Shown: positions 7,682 through 15,558 of the stretch, piece by piece | Layout: each line of letters opens with the position of its first letter | Numbering within the stretch: position 1 is the first letter of the stretch | NCBI GenBank assembly: GCA_036497285.1 | Contig: DASXJR010000071.1 | Coordinates: 1-30,749 of the forward strand | Direction: 5' to 3' | Source: RYN-133 sp036497285 | GTDB taxonomy: Bacteria; Actinomycetota; Actinomycetes; Mycobacteriales; Jatrophihabitantaceae | DNA length: 30,749 nt | Translations under genes and position numbers: made by a program | The notes under the pieces: generated by a model | Seen by the model: the letters and a program-made list of their open reading frames with translations, nothing else | Told to the model about the DNA's origin: nothing | Database searches by the model: none

Positions 7682-9790
7682 GTGACCGAGCCAGCGTCTG
7701 CGACTGAGGAGGCCCGCGAGGAACACGCGCGGCTCTCGCAAGAGATCGACGAAGACCAGTACCGCTACTACGTGCTCGACCAGCCGACGTCGAGCGATGC
7801 CGATTACGACCGGCGCATGAGGCGGCTGGAAGAACTCGAGGATCAGTTCCCTGACCTGCGCACGCCGTCCTCGCCCACCCAACGGGTCGGTGGCACCTAC
7901 TCGACGCAGTTCACCGCGGTCGACCACCTCGAGCGCATGCTCAGCCTCGACAACGCCTTCTCCCGCGAGGAGATGGACGCGTGGGCGCACCGCGTCGAGC
8001 GTGATGCCGGCACGGTGCCCGGTTATCTGTGCGAGCTGAAGGTCGACGGTCTCGCGGTCAGCCTCGTCTACACCGACGGCCGGCTCACCCGGGGCGCGAC
8101 CCGCGGGGACGGACGGACGGGCGAGGATGTCACGCCGAATGTCCGCACGATCGAGAACGTTCCCGACCGGCTCACCGGCGACGACGTCCCGCACGTGCTC
8201 GAGGTGCGGGGCGAGGTGTTCTTCCCGGTCGCGCAGTTCGAAGCGCTCAACGCCAACCTGGTCGAGGCGGGCAAGGTGCCCTACGCCAACCCGCGCAACA
8301 CCGCCGCCGGCTCACTGCGGCAGAAGGACCCACGCATCACCGCGGCCCGCAAGCTGCGCCTGGTGGTGCACGGGGTCGGCAAGGTCGAAGGCGGCGCGAA
8401 GCCCATGCCCAAGCCCGACGCGCAGTCCGGGTGGTACGACCTGCTCAAGCGCTGGGGGCTGCCGACCTCGGACCGCGCGAAGGTCGAGCCCGACCTCGCG
8501 GGGGTGCAGAAGTTCATCGACTACTACGGCGAACACCGCCACGACGTCGAACACGAGATCGACGGCGTCGTGGTCAAGGTCGACGACCTGACGATCCAGC
8601 GCCGGCTCGGCTCGACCAGCCGCGCGCCGCGCTGGGCGATCGCGTTCAAGTACCCACCGGAGGAGGTCAACACCAAGCTGCTCGACATTGCGGTCGCGGT
8701 CGGTCGCACCGGGCGGGTCACCCCGTTCGGGATCATGGAGCCGGTCAAGGTCGCGGGCTCGACCGTCGAGCGGGCCACCCTGCACAACCAGTGGGAGGTC
8801 GAGCGCAAAGACGTTCGTCCCGGTGACACCGTCGTGCTCCGCAAGGCGGGGGACGTGATTCCCGAGATCGTCGCCCCGGTGATCGCGCTGCGTCCCGAGG
8901 GCCTCGAGCGCTGGGTGATGCCGACCGAGTGCCCGTCCTGCGGCACAACGCTGGCCCCGGAACGGGAAGGCGACAAGGACTACCGCTGCCCCAACACCCG
9001 CAAGTGTCCGGCCCAGGTGCGCGAGCGGGTGTCGGCGATGGCCTCGCGCGGTGCCTTCGACATCGAGGCCCTCGGTTACGAGGGCGTAGCTGCACTGTTC
9101 GACTCCGGGGTCATCACCGACGAGGGTGACCTGTTCGACCTCGATGCCCAGCGCCTCGCCGACGTCGCGTTGTTCACCCGGGCGGCGAAGAAGGCCGATC
9201 CGCCCGAGCTCGTGCACGACGGGCGCACGCTGTCCGCGAACGGGCTCAAGCTGCTCGCCAACCTCGAGCAGGCCAAGACCCAGCCGCTGTGGCGCGTGCT
9301 CGTCGCGCTGTCGATCCGACACGTCGGCCCGACCGCGGCGCGCGCGCTGGCAGCCGAGTTCGGGTCGATCCCGGCGATCCGCAAGGCCGCCGTCGAACAA
9401 CTCGCGGCGGCGGAGGGCGTCGGTCCCGTCATCGCCGACGCGGTCATCGAATGGTTCGCCGAGGACTGGCACGTCGCAATCGTCGACAAGTGGGCCGCGG
9501 CCGGGGTGCGCATGGCCGACGAGTCCGACGAGTCGGTGCCCAAGACCCTCGCCGGGCTTACGGTCGTGGTCACCGGTTCGCTGCAGGACTACTCGCGCGA
9601 CGAGGCCAAGGAAGCGATACTGGCGCGCGGCGGGAAGGCCGCCGGGTCGGTGTCGAAGAAGACCGACTTCGTCGTCGTCGGGGACAGCGCCGGGTCAAAG
9701 GCCGACAAAGCGGAGCAACTCGGCGTGCGAATTCTCGACGAATCGCAGTTCACCCTGTTGCTCTCGGAGGGGCCGCAGGCGTTGAGTTGA
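7682..9790 (+). CDS. ligA: NAD+-dependent DNA ligase LigA
   Basis: LigA seals nicks in replication and repair, using NAD+ to adenylate itself. At 702 residues it is full length. In order it has the Ia domain (YYVLDQPTSSDADYD near residue 30), the adenylation domain with catalytic Lys120 in CELKVDGLAV, and the OB fold. It then has a four-cysteine zinc finger (Cys417, Cys420, Cys436, Cys442), helix-hairpin-helix repeats, and a C-terminal BRCT domain from about residue 620. The GTG start is supported by the -10 element 6 nt upstream. The gene is monocistronic by spacing: the next gene lies 123 bp away and has its own promoter-like sequence. It corresponds to Rv3014c. Confidence 0.97.
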   Translation: MTEPASATEEAREEHARLSQEIDEDQYRYYVLDQPTSSDADYDRRMRRLEELEDQFPDLRTPSSPTQRVGGTYSTQFTAVDHLERMLSLDNAFSREEMDAWAHRVERDAGTVPGYLCELKVDGLAVSLVYTDGRLTRGATRGDGRTGEDVTPNVRTIENVPDRLTGDDVPHVLEVRGEVFFPVAQFEALNANLVEAGKVPYANPRNTAAGSLRQKDPRITAARKLRLVVHGVGKVEGGAKPMPKPDAQSGWYDLLKRWGLPTSDRAKVEPDLAGVQKFIDYYGEHRHDVEHEIDGVVVKVDDLTIQRRLGSTSRAPRWAIAFKYPPEEVNTKLLDIAVAVGRTGRVTPFGIMEPVKVAGSTVERATLHNQWEVERKDVRPGDTVVLRKAGDVIPEIVAPVIALRPEGLERWVMPTECPSCGTTLAPEREGDKDYRCPNTRKCPAQVRERVSAMASRGAFDIEALGYEGVAALFDSGVITDEGDLFDLDAQRLADVALFTRAAKKADPPELVHDGRTLSANGLKLLANLEQAKTQPLWRVLVALSIRHVGPTAARALAAEFGSIPAIRKAAVEQLAAAEGVGPVIADAVIEWFAEDWHVAIVDKWAAAGVRMADESDESVPKTLAGLTVVVTGSLQDYSRDEAKEAILARGGKAAGSVSKKTDFVVVGDSAGSKADKAEQLGVRILDESQFTLLLSEGPQALS

Positions 9791-9811
9791 GGTGCCGCCC
9801 GCGAGTGGTTT

Positions 9812-9863
9812 CGCTCACAAAGTCGCCCTGCAGCGCCGTCCAAGCGCGGCACGGTTGTGAGCG
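9812..9863. repeat. Inverted repeat between ligA and the PAP2 gene
   Basis: CGCTCACAA (9812-9820) and TTGTGAGCG (9855-9863) are a perfect 9-bp inverted repeat with a 34-nt loop that itself holds a smaller GCCG/CGGC pairing. It sits 22 bp after the ligA stop and could act as a terminator for ligA. No T-run follows. The right arm overlaps a possible -35 for the next gene. Confidence 0.5.
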
Positions 9864-9884
9864 CGCCAAATCGGGGTAGGTAAT
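9855..9884 (+). promoter_or_regulatory. Possible promoter of the PAP2 gene
   Basis: TTGTGA (9855-9860) and GGTAAT (9879-9884) have an 18-bp spacer; TAGGTA (9877-9882) is an alternative -10. Unlike many promoters here it would leave a leader of about 25 nt, which contains the AAGAAGG ribosome binding site at 9902-9908. Confidence 0.35.
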
Positions 9885-9913
9885 CCACAGGTAAATATGT
9901 CAAGAAGGTAGTT

Positions 9914-10747
9914 GTGGATCAGTCGACGAGAGTGCCGCGAACGCGCGCACGGACCGTCCGCATTCCGCGACCCATTCCGCGCAGTGTGCTGTGGTTCGCG
10001 CTGGTCCTCTTCGCCTACGTCGTGCTGATCCTCGGCGTGATCAGGTGGTCGCCGTTCCTCACCCTCGACAAGGACGTCTTCCGGCTCGACCTACGCCAGC
10101 GCTACCCCGAGTGGTTCTATCCGCTGCACACCTACGTGATGCTGGGGCAGCGCGCGCCGGCGACGCTGGTGGCTCTGCCGTGGTTCGCGTGGCGGGCGTG
10201 GAAATCCCGCTCGCCGCGGCCGCTCGTCATGCTGGGTACCGCGCTGGTCGTGCTCAACCTCAGCGTTGGCGTCGTCAAGGTGGCCACCGGACGCCTCGGA
10301 CCGCGCGCCACTCCGCATGTGCACGCGGTATTCGAGGGCGGCGACATCTTCCCGTCCGGGCACGTCTCGAATGCAGTGGTGCTCTACGGGCTGATCGCGA
10401 TGCTGGCGGTCTCGTTCCGGCGCGCCGTGATGGTCGCGGCGGTGTTCGTCTCGATCACGGTCGGCCTGTGCACCGTGTACCTGGACACCCACTGGGTCAG
10501 CGACGTGCTCGGAGGGTGGCTCGCCGGCGTCCTGGTGCTGCTCGTGCTGCCCTGGATCATGCCGTACGCGGAGCGCGTCGCCGAAATGGTGATCCGGTGG
10601 GGACGCCGGCGGTTCACCAGCCGCGCGAAGCACAGGCAGCCGAAGCACCGCGCGGTTCCCGTTGCGGCCACGAGAATGCCACCGCCCGTGCACGAGCAGG
10701 TTTACCAAGGCCCGGAGCCCGTGAAAGCCGGCGGCGTGCGCGGTTGA
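9914..10747 (+). CDS. PAP2-family membrane phosphatase-like protein
   Basis: This 277-residue polytopic membrane protein belongs to the PAP2 (phosphatidic acid phosphatase 2) superfamily, which dephosphorylates lipid phosphates or prenyl pyrophosphates at the membrane surface. Motif 2 is intact (FPSGHVSNAV), and motif 3 keeps the catalytic His and Asp (THWVSDVLGG). Two usual residues differ. Motif 1 reads KVATGRLGP, with Gly where the K-x6-RP pattern has Arg, and motif 3 has Thr where the SR-x5-H pattern has Arg. The tail after about residue 225 is basic and probably cytoplasmic. GTG is the start because AAGAAGG (9902-9908) sits 5 nt upstream. The gene converges on the minus-strand redox operon 20 bp downstream. 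The substrate is unknown. Confidence 0.82.
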   Translation: MDQSTRVPRTRARTVRIPRPIPRSVLWFALVLFAYVVLILGVIRWSPFLTLDKDVFRLDLRQRYPEWFYPLHTYVMLGQRAPATLVALPWFAWRAWKSRSPRPLVMLGTALVVLNLSVGVVKVATGRLGPRATPHVHAVFEGGDIFPSGHVSNAVVLYGLIAMLAVSFRRAVMVAAVFVSITVGLCTVYLDTHWVSDVLGGWLAGVLVLLVLPWIMPYAERVAEMVIRWGRRRFTSRAKHRQPKHRAVPVAATRMPPPVHEQVYQGPEPVKAGGVRG

Positions 10748-10767
10748 CGCACCGGCCGACGGTCAAC
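10743..10767. terminator. Possible bidirectional terminator
   Basis: GTTGAC (10743-10748) and GTCAAC (10762-10767) form a 6-bp stem around a GC-rich 13-nt loop, exactly between two converging stop codons. There is no strong T-run. The position is better evidence than the stem itself. Confidence 0.35.
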
Positions 10768-11328
10768 TCAGTGGTGACCGCCTTCGCGGTCATCGTTCGG
10801 CCCGCCCGCCCCGCCCGGTTCGGTCATGGTGCCGGCGATGATCCGTTCCACCTGTTGCCCGCTCGATGACGGGATGAGGTGCACGACGACGGGGTCGCCG
10901 ACGTTGATCTGATCGAGGGTGGCCGCCGACCCGTTACGGATGATCTGCGTCGACGACGACACGGAGTAGGTCGACTTCCCGGACGAGGTGGAGACGGTGA
11001 TCGACGAGGTGCCGACCGCGCTGACCGTGCCCTGCACCTGCTGCTCGCCGGCCACGCCGGCCACGCCGGGCGCACCCGGGTAACCGGCCCGGGCACCGGC
11101 CGCAGCGACGCCGTGTCCGTCACCGTCGCCGCCGGCGCTGCTGATCAACACCGCGGCGCCGGCGCCGAGCACCACACCGCCGGTGACCAGCGCCGCTGCG
11201 CCGAGTGGTCTGCGCCAGTTCCGGCGCGGCGCGACCGGCGGTGGGGCGTCGGACGGCTCCGCGGGCTGCTCGGGCACCGCCCACTCGCCGCTCGGCGACG
11301 GTTCGGCCGGAGGATTCTGCTCAGTCAT
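10768..11328 (-). CDS. Membrane-anchored DUF5666-like protein, last gene of the redox operon
   Basis: This 186-residue protein has a Pro-rich cytoplasmic N-terminus (residues 1-40), one transmembrane segment (about 43-63) preceded by RRNWRR, and an exported part. The exported part has a Gly/Ala-rich linker and a small beta domain from VQGTVSAVGTSSITVS to VGDPVVVHLIPS. That domain, with a repeated strand-turn-strand look, resembles DUF5666, an OB-like extracytoplasmic domain of unknown role. The ATG at 11328 was chosen although the frame is open further upstream, because it overlaps the apbE stop by 8 nt and begins the MTEQNPPAEP tail. The C-terminus ends in Gly/Asp-rich sequence with two histidines. 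By context it may be an extracellular accessory of the flavin electron route. The function is not established. Confidence 0.72.
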   Translation of the reverse strand: MTEQNPPAEPSPSGEWAVPEQPAEPSDAPPPVAPRRNWRRPLGAAALVTGGVVLGAGAAVLISSAGGDGDGHGVAAAGARAGYPGAPGVAGVAGEQQVQGTVSAVGTSSITVSTSSGKSTYSVSSSTQIIRNGSAATLDQINVGDPVVVHLIPSSSGQQVERIIAGTMTEPGGAGGPNDDREGGHH

Positions 11329-12103
11329 CGGTCGTGATTCCTGTCGTGTGTTTGGTCCAGCCGGCGCTTGCCGGCTGCTCGTGATCGGCGGTGACGAGCA
11401 ATCCGTCGTAGCCGGGCAGGCCGTCGAGCCAGCGCACCGCGTCGGGTCCGAGCACCACCGCGGCCGTCGCATACGCATCTGCCAGGGCCAGGGACGGACC
11501 GATCACCGTGGCGCTCGCGACGCCGGTCGCCGGCCGTCCGGTGAATGGGTCGACGATGTGCAGTCCGCGCTGCGCCACGCCGGACGTTGCGATCGCGAGA
11601 TCACGTGCCATCACCACGCTGATGACCTGTCCGCCGTCGTGCGGATCGGTGATTCCGACCGACCAGGGCCGGTCTGGCCCGGCACCACCGACAAGCTGCA
11701 TGTCGCCGCCGCCGTTGACGGCGTGATTGCGCGAGCCGTGTCGGTGCAACAGCGCAGCGGCCTGCTCAACGGCCCAGCCCTTGACCAGCCCGGTGGGGTC
11801 GAGCTTCGCGCCGCACATCGCCGTGAACGCGCCGCCGGTGGCCACACAGGCCCGGGCGCACAGGTGGAGCACCTCGTCGAGTTCCGGCGCGGCCTGCTCG
11901 AGGCGCAAGCTGCCGGACCGGATCCTGCTGATGTCGCTGTCCTCGCGATATGTGCTGAAGATCGCGTCCACCCGGTGCAGCCACGCGACCACCTCGGCGA
12001 TCGCGTCGTCCCACTGTCCCGGATCGCGCACGTCGATGGTGAAGACGGTGCCCATGCACCGCTCCACGTGGACCGTGCGCGGAGCCGGGTCGAGCGCGAT
12101 CAC
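11321..12103 (-). CDS. apbE: FAD:protein FMN transferase (ApbE)
   Basis: ApbE cleaves FAD and attaches the FMN part covalently to a Thr or Ser of target flavoproteins, with Mg2+. The 260-residue protein shows the family blocks in order: MGTVFTID near residue 17, FSTYREDSDISRI near 48, LDPTGLVKGWAVE near 105, NGGGDMQL near 128, IATSG, HIVDPFTGRPA, and ADAYATAAVVLG. No signal peptide or lipobox is seen, unlike many ApbE proteins, so it may act inside before the target is exported. The GTG start overlaps the stop of the FMN_bind gene by 4 nt, so enzyme and predicted substrate are translationally coupled. Confidence 0.93.
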   Translation of the reverse strand: MIALDPAPRTVHVERCMGTVFTIDVRDPGQWDDAIAEVVAWLHRVDAIFSTYREDSDISRIRSGSLRLEQAAPELDEVLHLCARACVATGGAFTAMCGAKLDPTGLVKGWAVEQAAALLHRHGSRNHAVNGGGDMQLVGGAGPDRPWSVGITDPHDGGQVISVVMARDLAIATSGVAQRGLHIVDPFTGRPATGVASATVIGPSLALADAYATAAVVLGPDAVRWLDGLPGYDGLLVTADHEQPASAGWTKHTTGITTDD

Positions 12104-12582
12104 AGCCCCGCCTTGTCGAGCGCGCTCTGCAACGACTGGATGTAGCCGTCGCTGGTGTACGTCGCGCCGGAGACCATGTCGATCTGCGCACTGCGCGCGG
12201 CGGCCACAGCCTCCTGGTTCAGGGTCGGGATCGCGTAGGCGTTGATCTGCTGGTCGCGCGGGTCCTCGGTCGGGTAGACGACCGCCTGAGCGGCGGTCAC
12301 CTTGCCGCCACTGACCGTGATCCGCACCTGGACCGGCCCGTACTGCGTGTCGACCGAGTCGCCGGTGTAGCTCGCGGTCCTCGCACGCTTCGCGGTGCCG
12401 GACGAGGTGCGGTTGGACGATGCCGGGCTCGACGATCCGGTGCTCGACGAGCTGCTCGTGCCTGGCTGGACCGGGCTGGTGGCCACCGGCACGCTCGCCA
12501 CCGACGCGGGATGGCTCTTGAAGTCGAGCAGGAAGATCAGGCCGGTGACGGTGCCGAACAGTGCGGCCAGGACGCGCTTCAT
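12100..12582 (-). CDS. Exported FMN_bind-domain protein (predicted flavinylated)
   Basis: This 160-residue protein has an N-terminal hydrophobic signal or anchor (residues 3-19), a Ser/Thr-rich linker (about 35-65), and a C-terminal FMN_bind domain like that of NqrC and RnfG. The flavinylation motif is visible as DMVSGATYTS at residues 135-144, with Thr141 the expected attachment point for FMN. Its ApbE partner is the next gene (4-nt overlap), and the ferric-reductase-like protein precedes it by 21 bp. The Ser/Thr linker would let a covalently held flavin reach away from the membrane. The likely role is to take electrons from the upstream flavocytochrome outside the cytoplasm; the final acceptor is unknown. 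A GAGAG-AAG-CTCTC hairpin lies just before the ATG. Confidence 0.88.
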   Translation of the reverse strand: MKRVLAALFGTVTGLIFLLDFKSHPASVASVPVATSPVQPGTSSSSSTGSSSPASSNRTSSGTAKRARTASYTGDSVDTQYGPVQVRITVSGGKVTAAQAVVYPTEDPRDQQINAYAIPTLNQEAVAAARSAQIDMVSGATYTSDGYIQSLQSALDKAGL

Positions 12583-12603
12583 GGAGAGCTTCTCTCTATC
12601 TTT

Positions 12604-13977
12604 TCAGAACTCGAACGATTCGTGGTGGATCTGACGCGGCGGCACGCGTGCCGCGCGCAGTGCCGCGACCACCGACTGGGCCATCGCATCGGGTCCGCAG
12701 ACGTAGACGTCGTGATCGCGTAGATCGGGGACGTTGGCGGTGAGCGCCTGCACCGACAGCGGATCGTGACCCAGCTGCGCGCGGCGGCCGGTCAGCAAAT
12801 GCAGCCGCGCACCGCGCGCGCGGGCGATCGACTCGAGCTCGGCACGGAATACCACGTCGTCGGGGCGACTCGCCCGGTATATCAGCCGGACGTCACCGGG
12901 TGCGCCGGGCAGTGCCTCGAACAGCGCGCGCAGCGGGGTGATGCCGATGCCGCCGGCGATGAGCAGCACCTTGCGTCGGCGCCGACGCGACGCCGTCATC
13001 GCGCCGTACGGACCCTCGGCGAACGCGCGCGTGCCGGGCCGCAGCCGGCCCAGCGCGGCGCTGTGCCCGCCGAGGCCCTTGACCGTGATGCGCAACCGGT
13101 TCCCGCGTGGCTGCGCCGACAGCGAGTACGGATTCGACGACCACCACAGCTCACGGGTGAGAAACCGCCAGCGGAAGAACTGGCCGGCCTCGGCGCGCAG
13201 TTCGTTCAGATGGTGGCCGCGCAGCACGATCGAGACGACATCGCGGCCTTCGGCGTACACCGTCTCGACGCGCAGGCGGTGCCGGAACGCCTGACGGATC
13301 GGCACCGCGACGCGGTACCACAGCACCGCGGCGCCGACGAGCGCGTACAACGCGGACCACGCAACGCGCGCCGATCGGTTGGCGACGAAGTCTGCGCCGG
13401 TCGCGAACTGGTGGCTGAACGCGAGCGCGACCGCGAGGTAGGTGTACAGGTGGAGCAGGTACCAGGTCTCGTAGCGCATCCGGCGGCGCGCGGCGCGCGC
13501 CGACGCGATGCCGACCAGCACGAGCAGCAGCCCGCCCGCCGTGGCCATCAACACGTCGGGGTAGTTGGTCAGCAGCGTGCCCGTCTGGCTCACGACGTCG
13601 GTGTGCGCGGTGATCGCGTAGCCCCAGATGATCAAAAGGGCGTGCGCGACGACCAGGCTGACCACGTACCGTCCGCCCATCGCATGCCACCGGGCGAGCT
13701 TGTCGGCGCCGATGCCGCGCTCGAGCGGCGGGATCCGGGCCATCAGCGCGACGAGCATCACGACGCCGTAGCCGGCCAGCAGGCCGGTGATCCGTCCGGC
13801 GTTGGTGAGCCAGGCACCGAAGCCGTGCACCGCTGGTGTGTCGACCCACCACAACGCCACGCTCGCGGCGGCGCCCGCCACGATGACCGCGAGCACGGCG
13901 TTGGGCCGGCCACCGCTTCGCGGTGTCGGCGCGGACGTGGTGGCTGACATGGCGGATCGGTCGGCTACTGCGGTCAC
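12604..13977 (-). CDS. Ferric-reductase-like transmembrane NAD(P)H flavocytochrome
   Basis: This 457-residue protein combines a ferric-reductase-like di-heme membrane domain (residues about 25-230) with a cytosolic ferredoxin-reductase module. Two histidine pairs fit bis-His b-heme binding across the membrane: His98/His112 and His176/His189, spaced 14 and 13 residues. The FAD site is seen as NPYSLS near residue 282, the NAD(P) loop as AGGIGITPLRAL at 341-352, and the end as VCGPDAM plus a C-terminal ESFEF. It should pass electrons from NAD(P)H through FAD and two hemes to the outer face. GTG 13977 is used; ATG 13950 (nine residues shorter) is equally possible, and neither has a Shine-Dalgarno. 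It lies 58 bp after the sensor kinase gene and 21 bp before the FMN_bind gene. Confidence 0.9.
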   Translation of the reverse strand: MTAVADRSAMSATTSAPTPRSGGRPNAVLAVIVAGAAASVALWWVDTPAVHGFGAWLTNAGRITGLLAGYGVVMLVALMARIPPLERGIGADKLARWHAMGGRYVVSLVVAHALLIIWGYAITAHTDVVSQTGTLLTNYPDVLMATAGGLLLVLVGIASARAARRRMRYETWYLLHLYTYLAVALAFSHQFATGADFVANRSARVAWSALYALVGAAVLWYRVAVPIRQAFRHRLRVETVYAEGRDVVSIVLRGHHLNELRAEAGQFFRWRFLTRELWWSSNPYSLSAQPRGNRLRITVKGLGGHSAALGRLRPGTRAFAEGPYGAMTASRRRRRKVLLIAGGIGITPLRALFEALPGAPGDVRLIYRASRPDDVVFRAELESIARARGARLHLLTGRRAQLGHDPLSVQALTANVPDLRDHDVYVCGPDAMAQSVVAALRAARVPPRQIHHESFEF

Positions 13978-14035
13978 CTGATCATGTTCGGTCGCCGCGA
14001 TTGGCCCGGGCTGCGATGTAGCTGGACGTTGGCTG

Positions 14036-15556
14036 TCAATCGAGCGCGGTGGGCAGTTCGACCCGGAACGTTGCGCCCCTACCCGGCGCGGTCTGCACCG
14101 ACACGGCGCCGGAATGGCCTGCTACGAGCGCGGCGACGATGGCGAGGCCGAGTCCGGTGCCGCCCTCGCCGGTGCGGGCCTTGTCGGCGCGGTAGAACCG
14201 CTCGAACACGTGCGCGGCGTCGTCGGTATCCATCCCCGGGCCGTGGTCGACCACCTCGAGCACGACGTGCGCGCGTGGCGCAGGCTCCGTGCGCACCCGC
14301 ACGGTCACCGGCGTTCCGCTCGGCGTGTGGCGAAGTGCGTTCGAGACGAGGTTGGCGAGCACCTGCCGCAGCCTGGCCTCGTCGCCGCGGACCACCGGCG
14401 GGGGGTCGGTCGGGCCGACGTCGAGGGTCACCGGCCGGTCCGGGTCGACCGCGCGCGCGTCGTGCACCGCGTCGGCGGCCAGGGCGAGCACGTCGACCGG
14501 CGCCTGGGCCAGCGGGCGTTCCCGGTCGAGTCGCGCGAGCAGCAGCAGGTCGTCGACGAGCACACCCATCCGGGCCGCCTCGCCCTCGATGCGTTGCATC
14601 ACCCGGCGCAGCGCTTCTTCGTCGCCGACCGCGCCCTGCCGGTACAGCTCGGCGAAGCCGCGGATCGAGGTCAACGGCGTACGCAGCTCATGGCTGGCGT
14701 CGGCGACGAACCGGCGCATCCGCTGCTCGGACTCCCGGGCCGCCTGCTCGGATTCGGCCCGCTCGGCGAACGCCGTCTCGATGTTGCCGAGCATCGTGTT
14801 GAGCGCGAGCGAGAGCTGGCCGACCTCGGTACGCGGATCGGCGTCGGGCACGCGGTGCGACAGGTCGCCGGCGGCGATGTCGGCAGCGGTGCGCTCGACC
14901 GCACGCAGCGGACGAAAGCTGGCCCGCACGATCAGATAGCCGATCCCGGCAAGCAGGATCACAGTGATCACGCCGATTACCAGGCTGACCAGTTCGACAT
15001 GGGCGATCGTGCTGTCGACCGGACCGAGGCTCTGCGCGATCAGGAGCGTGCCGTTGCCGCCGCTCGTGAGCCGGTACGGCGCCGCGAGCACCCGCCACTG
15101 GTCGTCCCCGCGCACCGCGTCGACGGTGAAGACCCGAGTCCCGGCCGCCTTGGTCTCCGCGGCGGTCGGGGCGGGCAGCTTCGGCAAGGCCTGGTCCGGG
15201 TTGATCAGTGCGCTGGTCGGGCCGTACACCGTCCGTCCCGCGCCGTTCGTCACCGCGACGACGAACTCGCTCGGCAGCCGGTTTTCGTGCTCGCCCTGGG
15301 ATTTCTTGTCACCGTCGGGTTCGGACGGCCCGGGCTGCGGTGGCACGGCTCCGTTGATACCGGCGAGCCCGTGCTCGGCGATGGGGTGCTCGGCGTTGTG
15401 GAGTTGCGCGTCGACCCGGTCGACGAGGTAGCCGCGCAGTGTCGCCGCGCCCGCAGCCCCCGCACCCGCCAGCGCGATCACCACCAGCAGCAGCATCGCG
15501 ACGACGAGCTTCACCCGCAGCGGAATCCGTCCGTACCGCCTCCGCACCGAGGCCAT
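14036..15556 (-). CDS. Sensor histidine kinase, OmpR/EnvZ-class partner
   Basis: This 506-residue kinase has TM1 (about 16-38), an extracytoplasmic sensor region of about 150 residues (40-185), TM2 (about 188-211), and a HAMP domain. The HisKA box follows, with phospho-acceptor His289 in DASHELRTPLTSIRG. The ATPase domain shows the N box (Asn406 in NLVSNALRH), G1 (DHGPGMD), F box (FERFYRAD) and G2 (GGTGLGLAI). The sensor region has no recognisable domain and is polar, with a Pro/Glu/Asp-rich stretch near 72-92. The frame runs further upstream, but ATG 15556 lies 2 nt after the response regulator stop and starts a typical basic N-terminus. It resembles the TrcS/TcrY group of actinobacteria in general layout. 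It probably controls the redox genes downstream. Confidence 0.92.
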   Translation of the reverse strand: MASVRRRYGRIPLRVKLVVAMLLLVVIALAGAGAAGAATLRGYLVDRVDAQLHNAEHPIAEHGLAGINGAVPPQPGPSEPDGDKKSQGEHENRLPSEFVVAVTNGAGRTVYGPTSALINPDQALPKLPAPTAAETKAAGTRVFTVDAVRGDDQWRVLAAPYRLTSGGNGTLLIAQSLGPVDSTIAHVELVSLVIGVITVILLAGIGYLIVRASFRPLRAVERTAADIAAGDLSHRVPDADPRTEVGQLSLALNTMLGNIETAFAERAESEQAARESEQRMRRFVADASHELRTPLTSIRGFAELYRQGAVGDEEALRRVMQRIEGEAARMGVLVDDLLLLARLDRERPLAQAPVDVLALAADAVHDARAVDPDRPVTLDVGPTDPPPVVRGDEARLRQVLANLVSNALRHTPSGTPVTVRVRTEPAPRAHVVLEVVDHGPGMDTDDAAHVFERFYRADKARTGEGGTGLGLAIVAALVAGHSGAVSVQTAPGRGATFRVELPTALD

Positions 15557-15558
15557 CG

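Noticed and set aside
12583..12603. Short GAGAG-AAG-CTCTC hairpin as a terminator between the flavocytochrome and FMN_bind genes
   Set aside because: It is only a 5-bp stem with a 3-nt loop, lies right at the FMN_bind ribosome site, and ending transcription there would split a functional operon.
12766..13947. A 393-codon plus-strand frame opposite the ferric-reductase-like gene
   Set aside because: It is low-complexity Arg/Gln/His-rich translation, while the minus strand has heme, FAD and NAD(P) motifs in order.
14011..14039. TTGACA on the minus strand at the end of the kinase gene as an internal promoter for the ferric-reductase-like gene
   Set aside because: The only TA-type hexamer downstream is TACATC at a 13-bp spacing, too short for a normal promoter. 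The hexamer also overlaps the kinase stop codon, where it may occur by chance.
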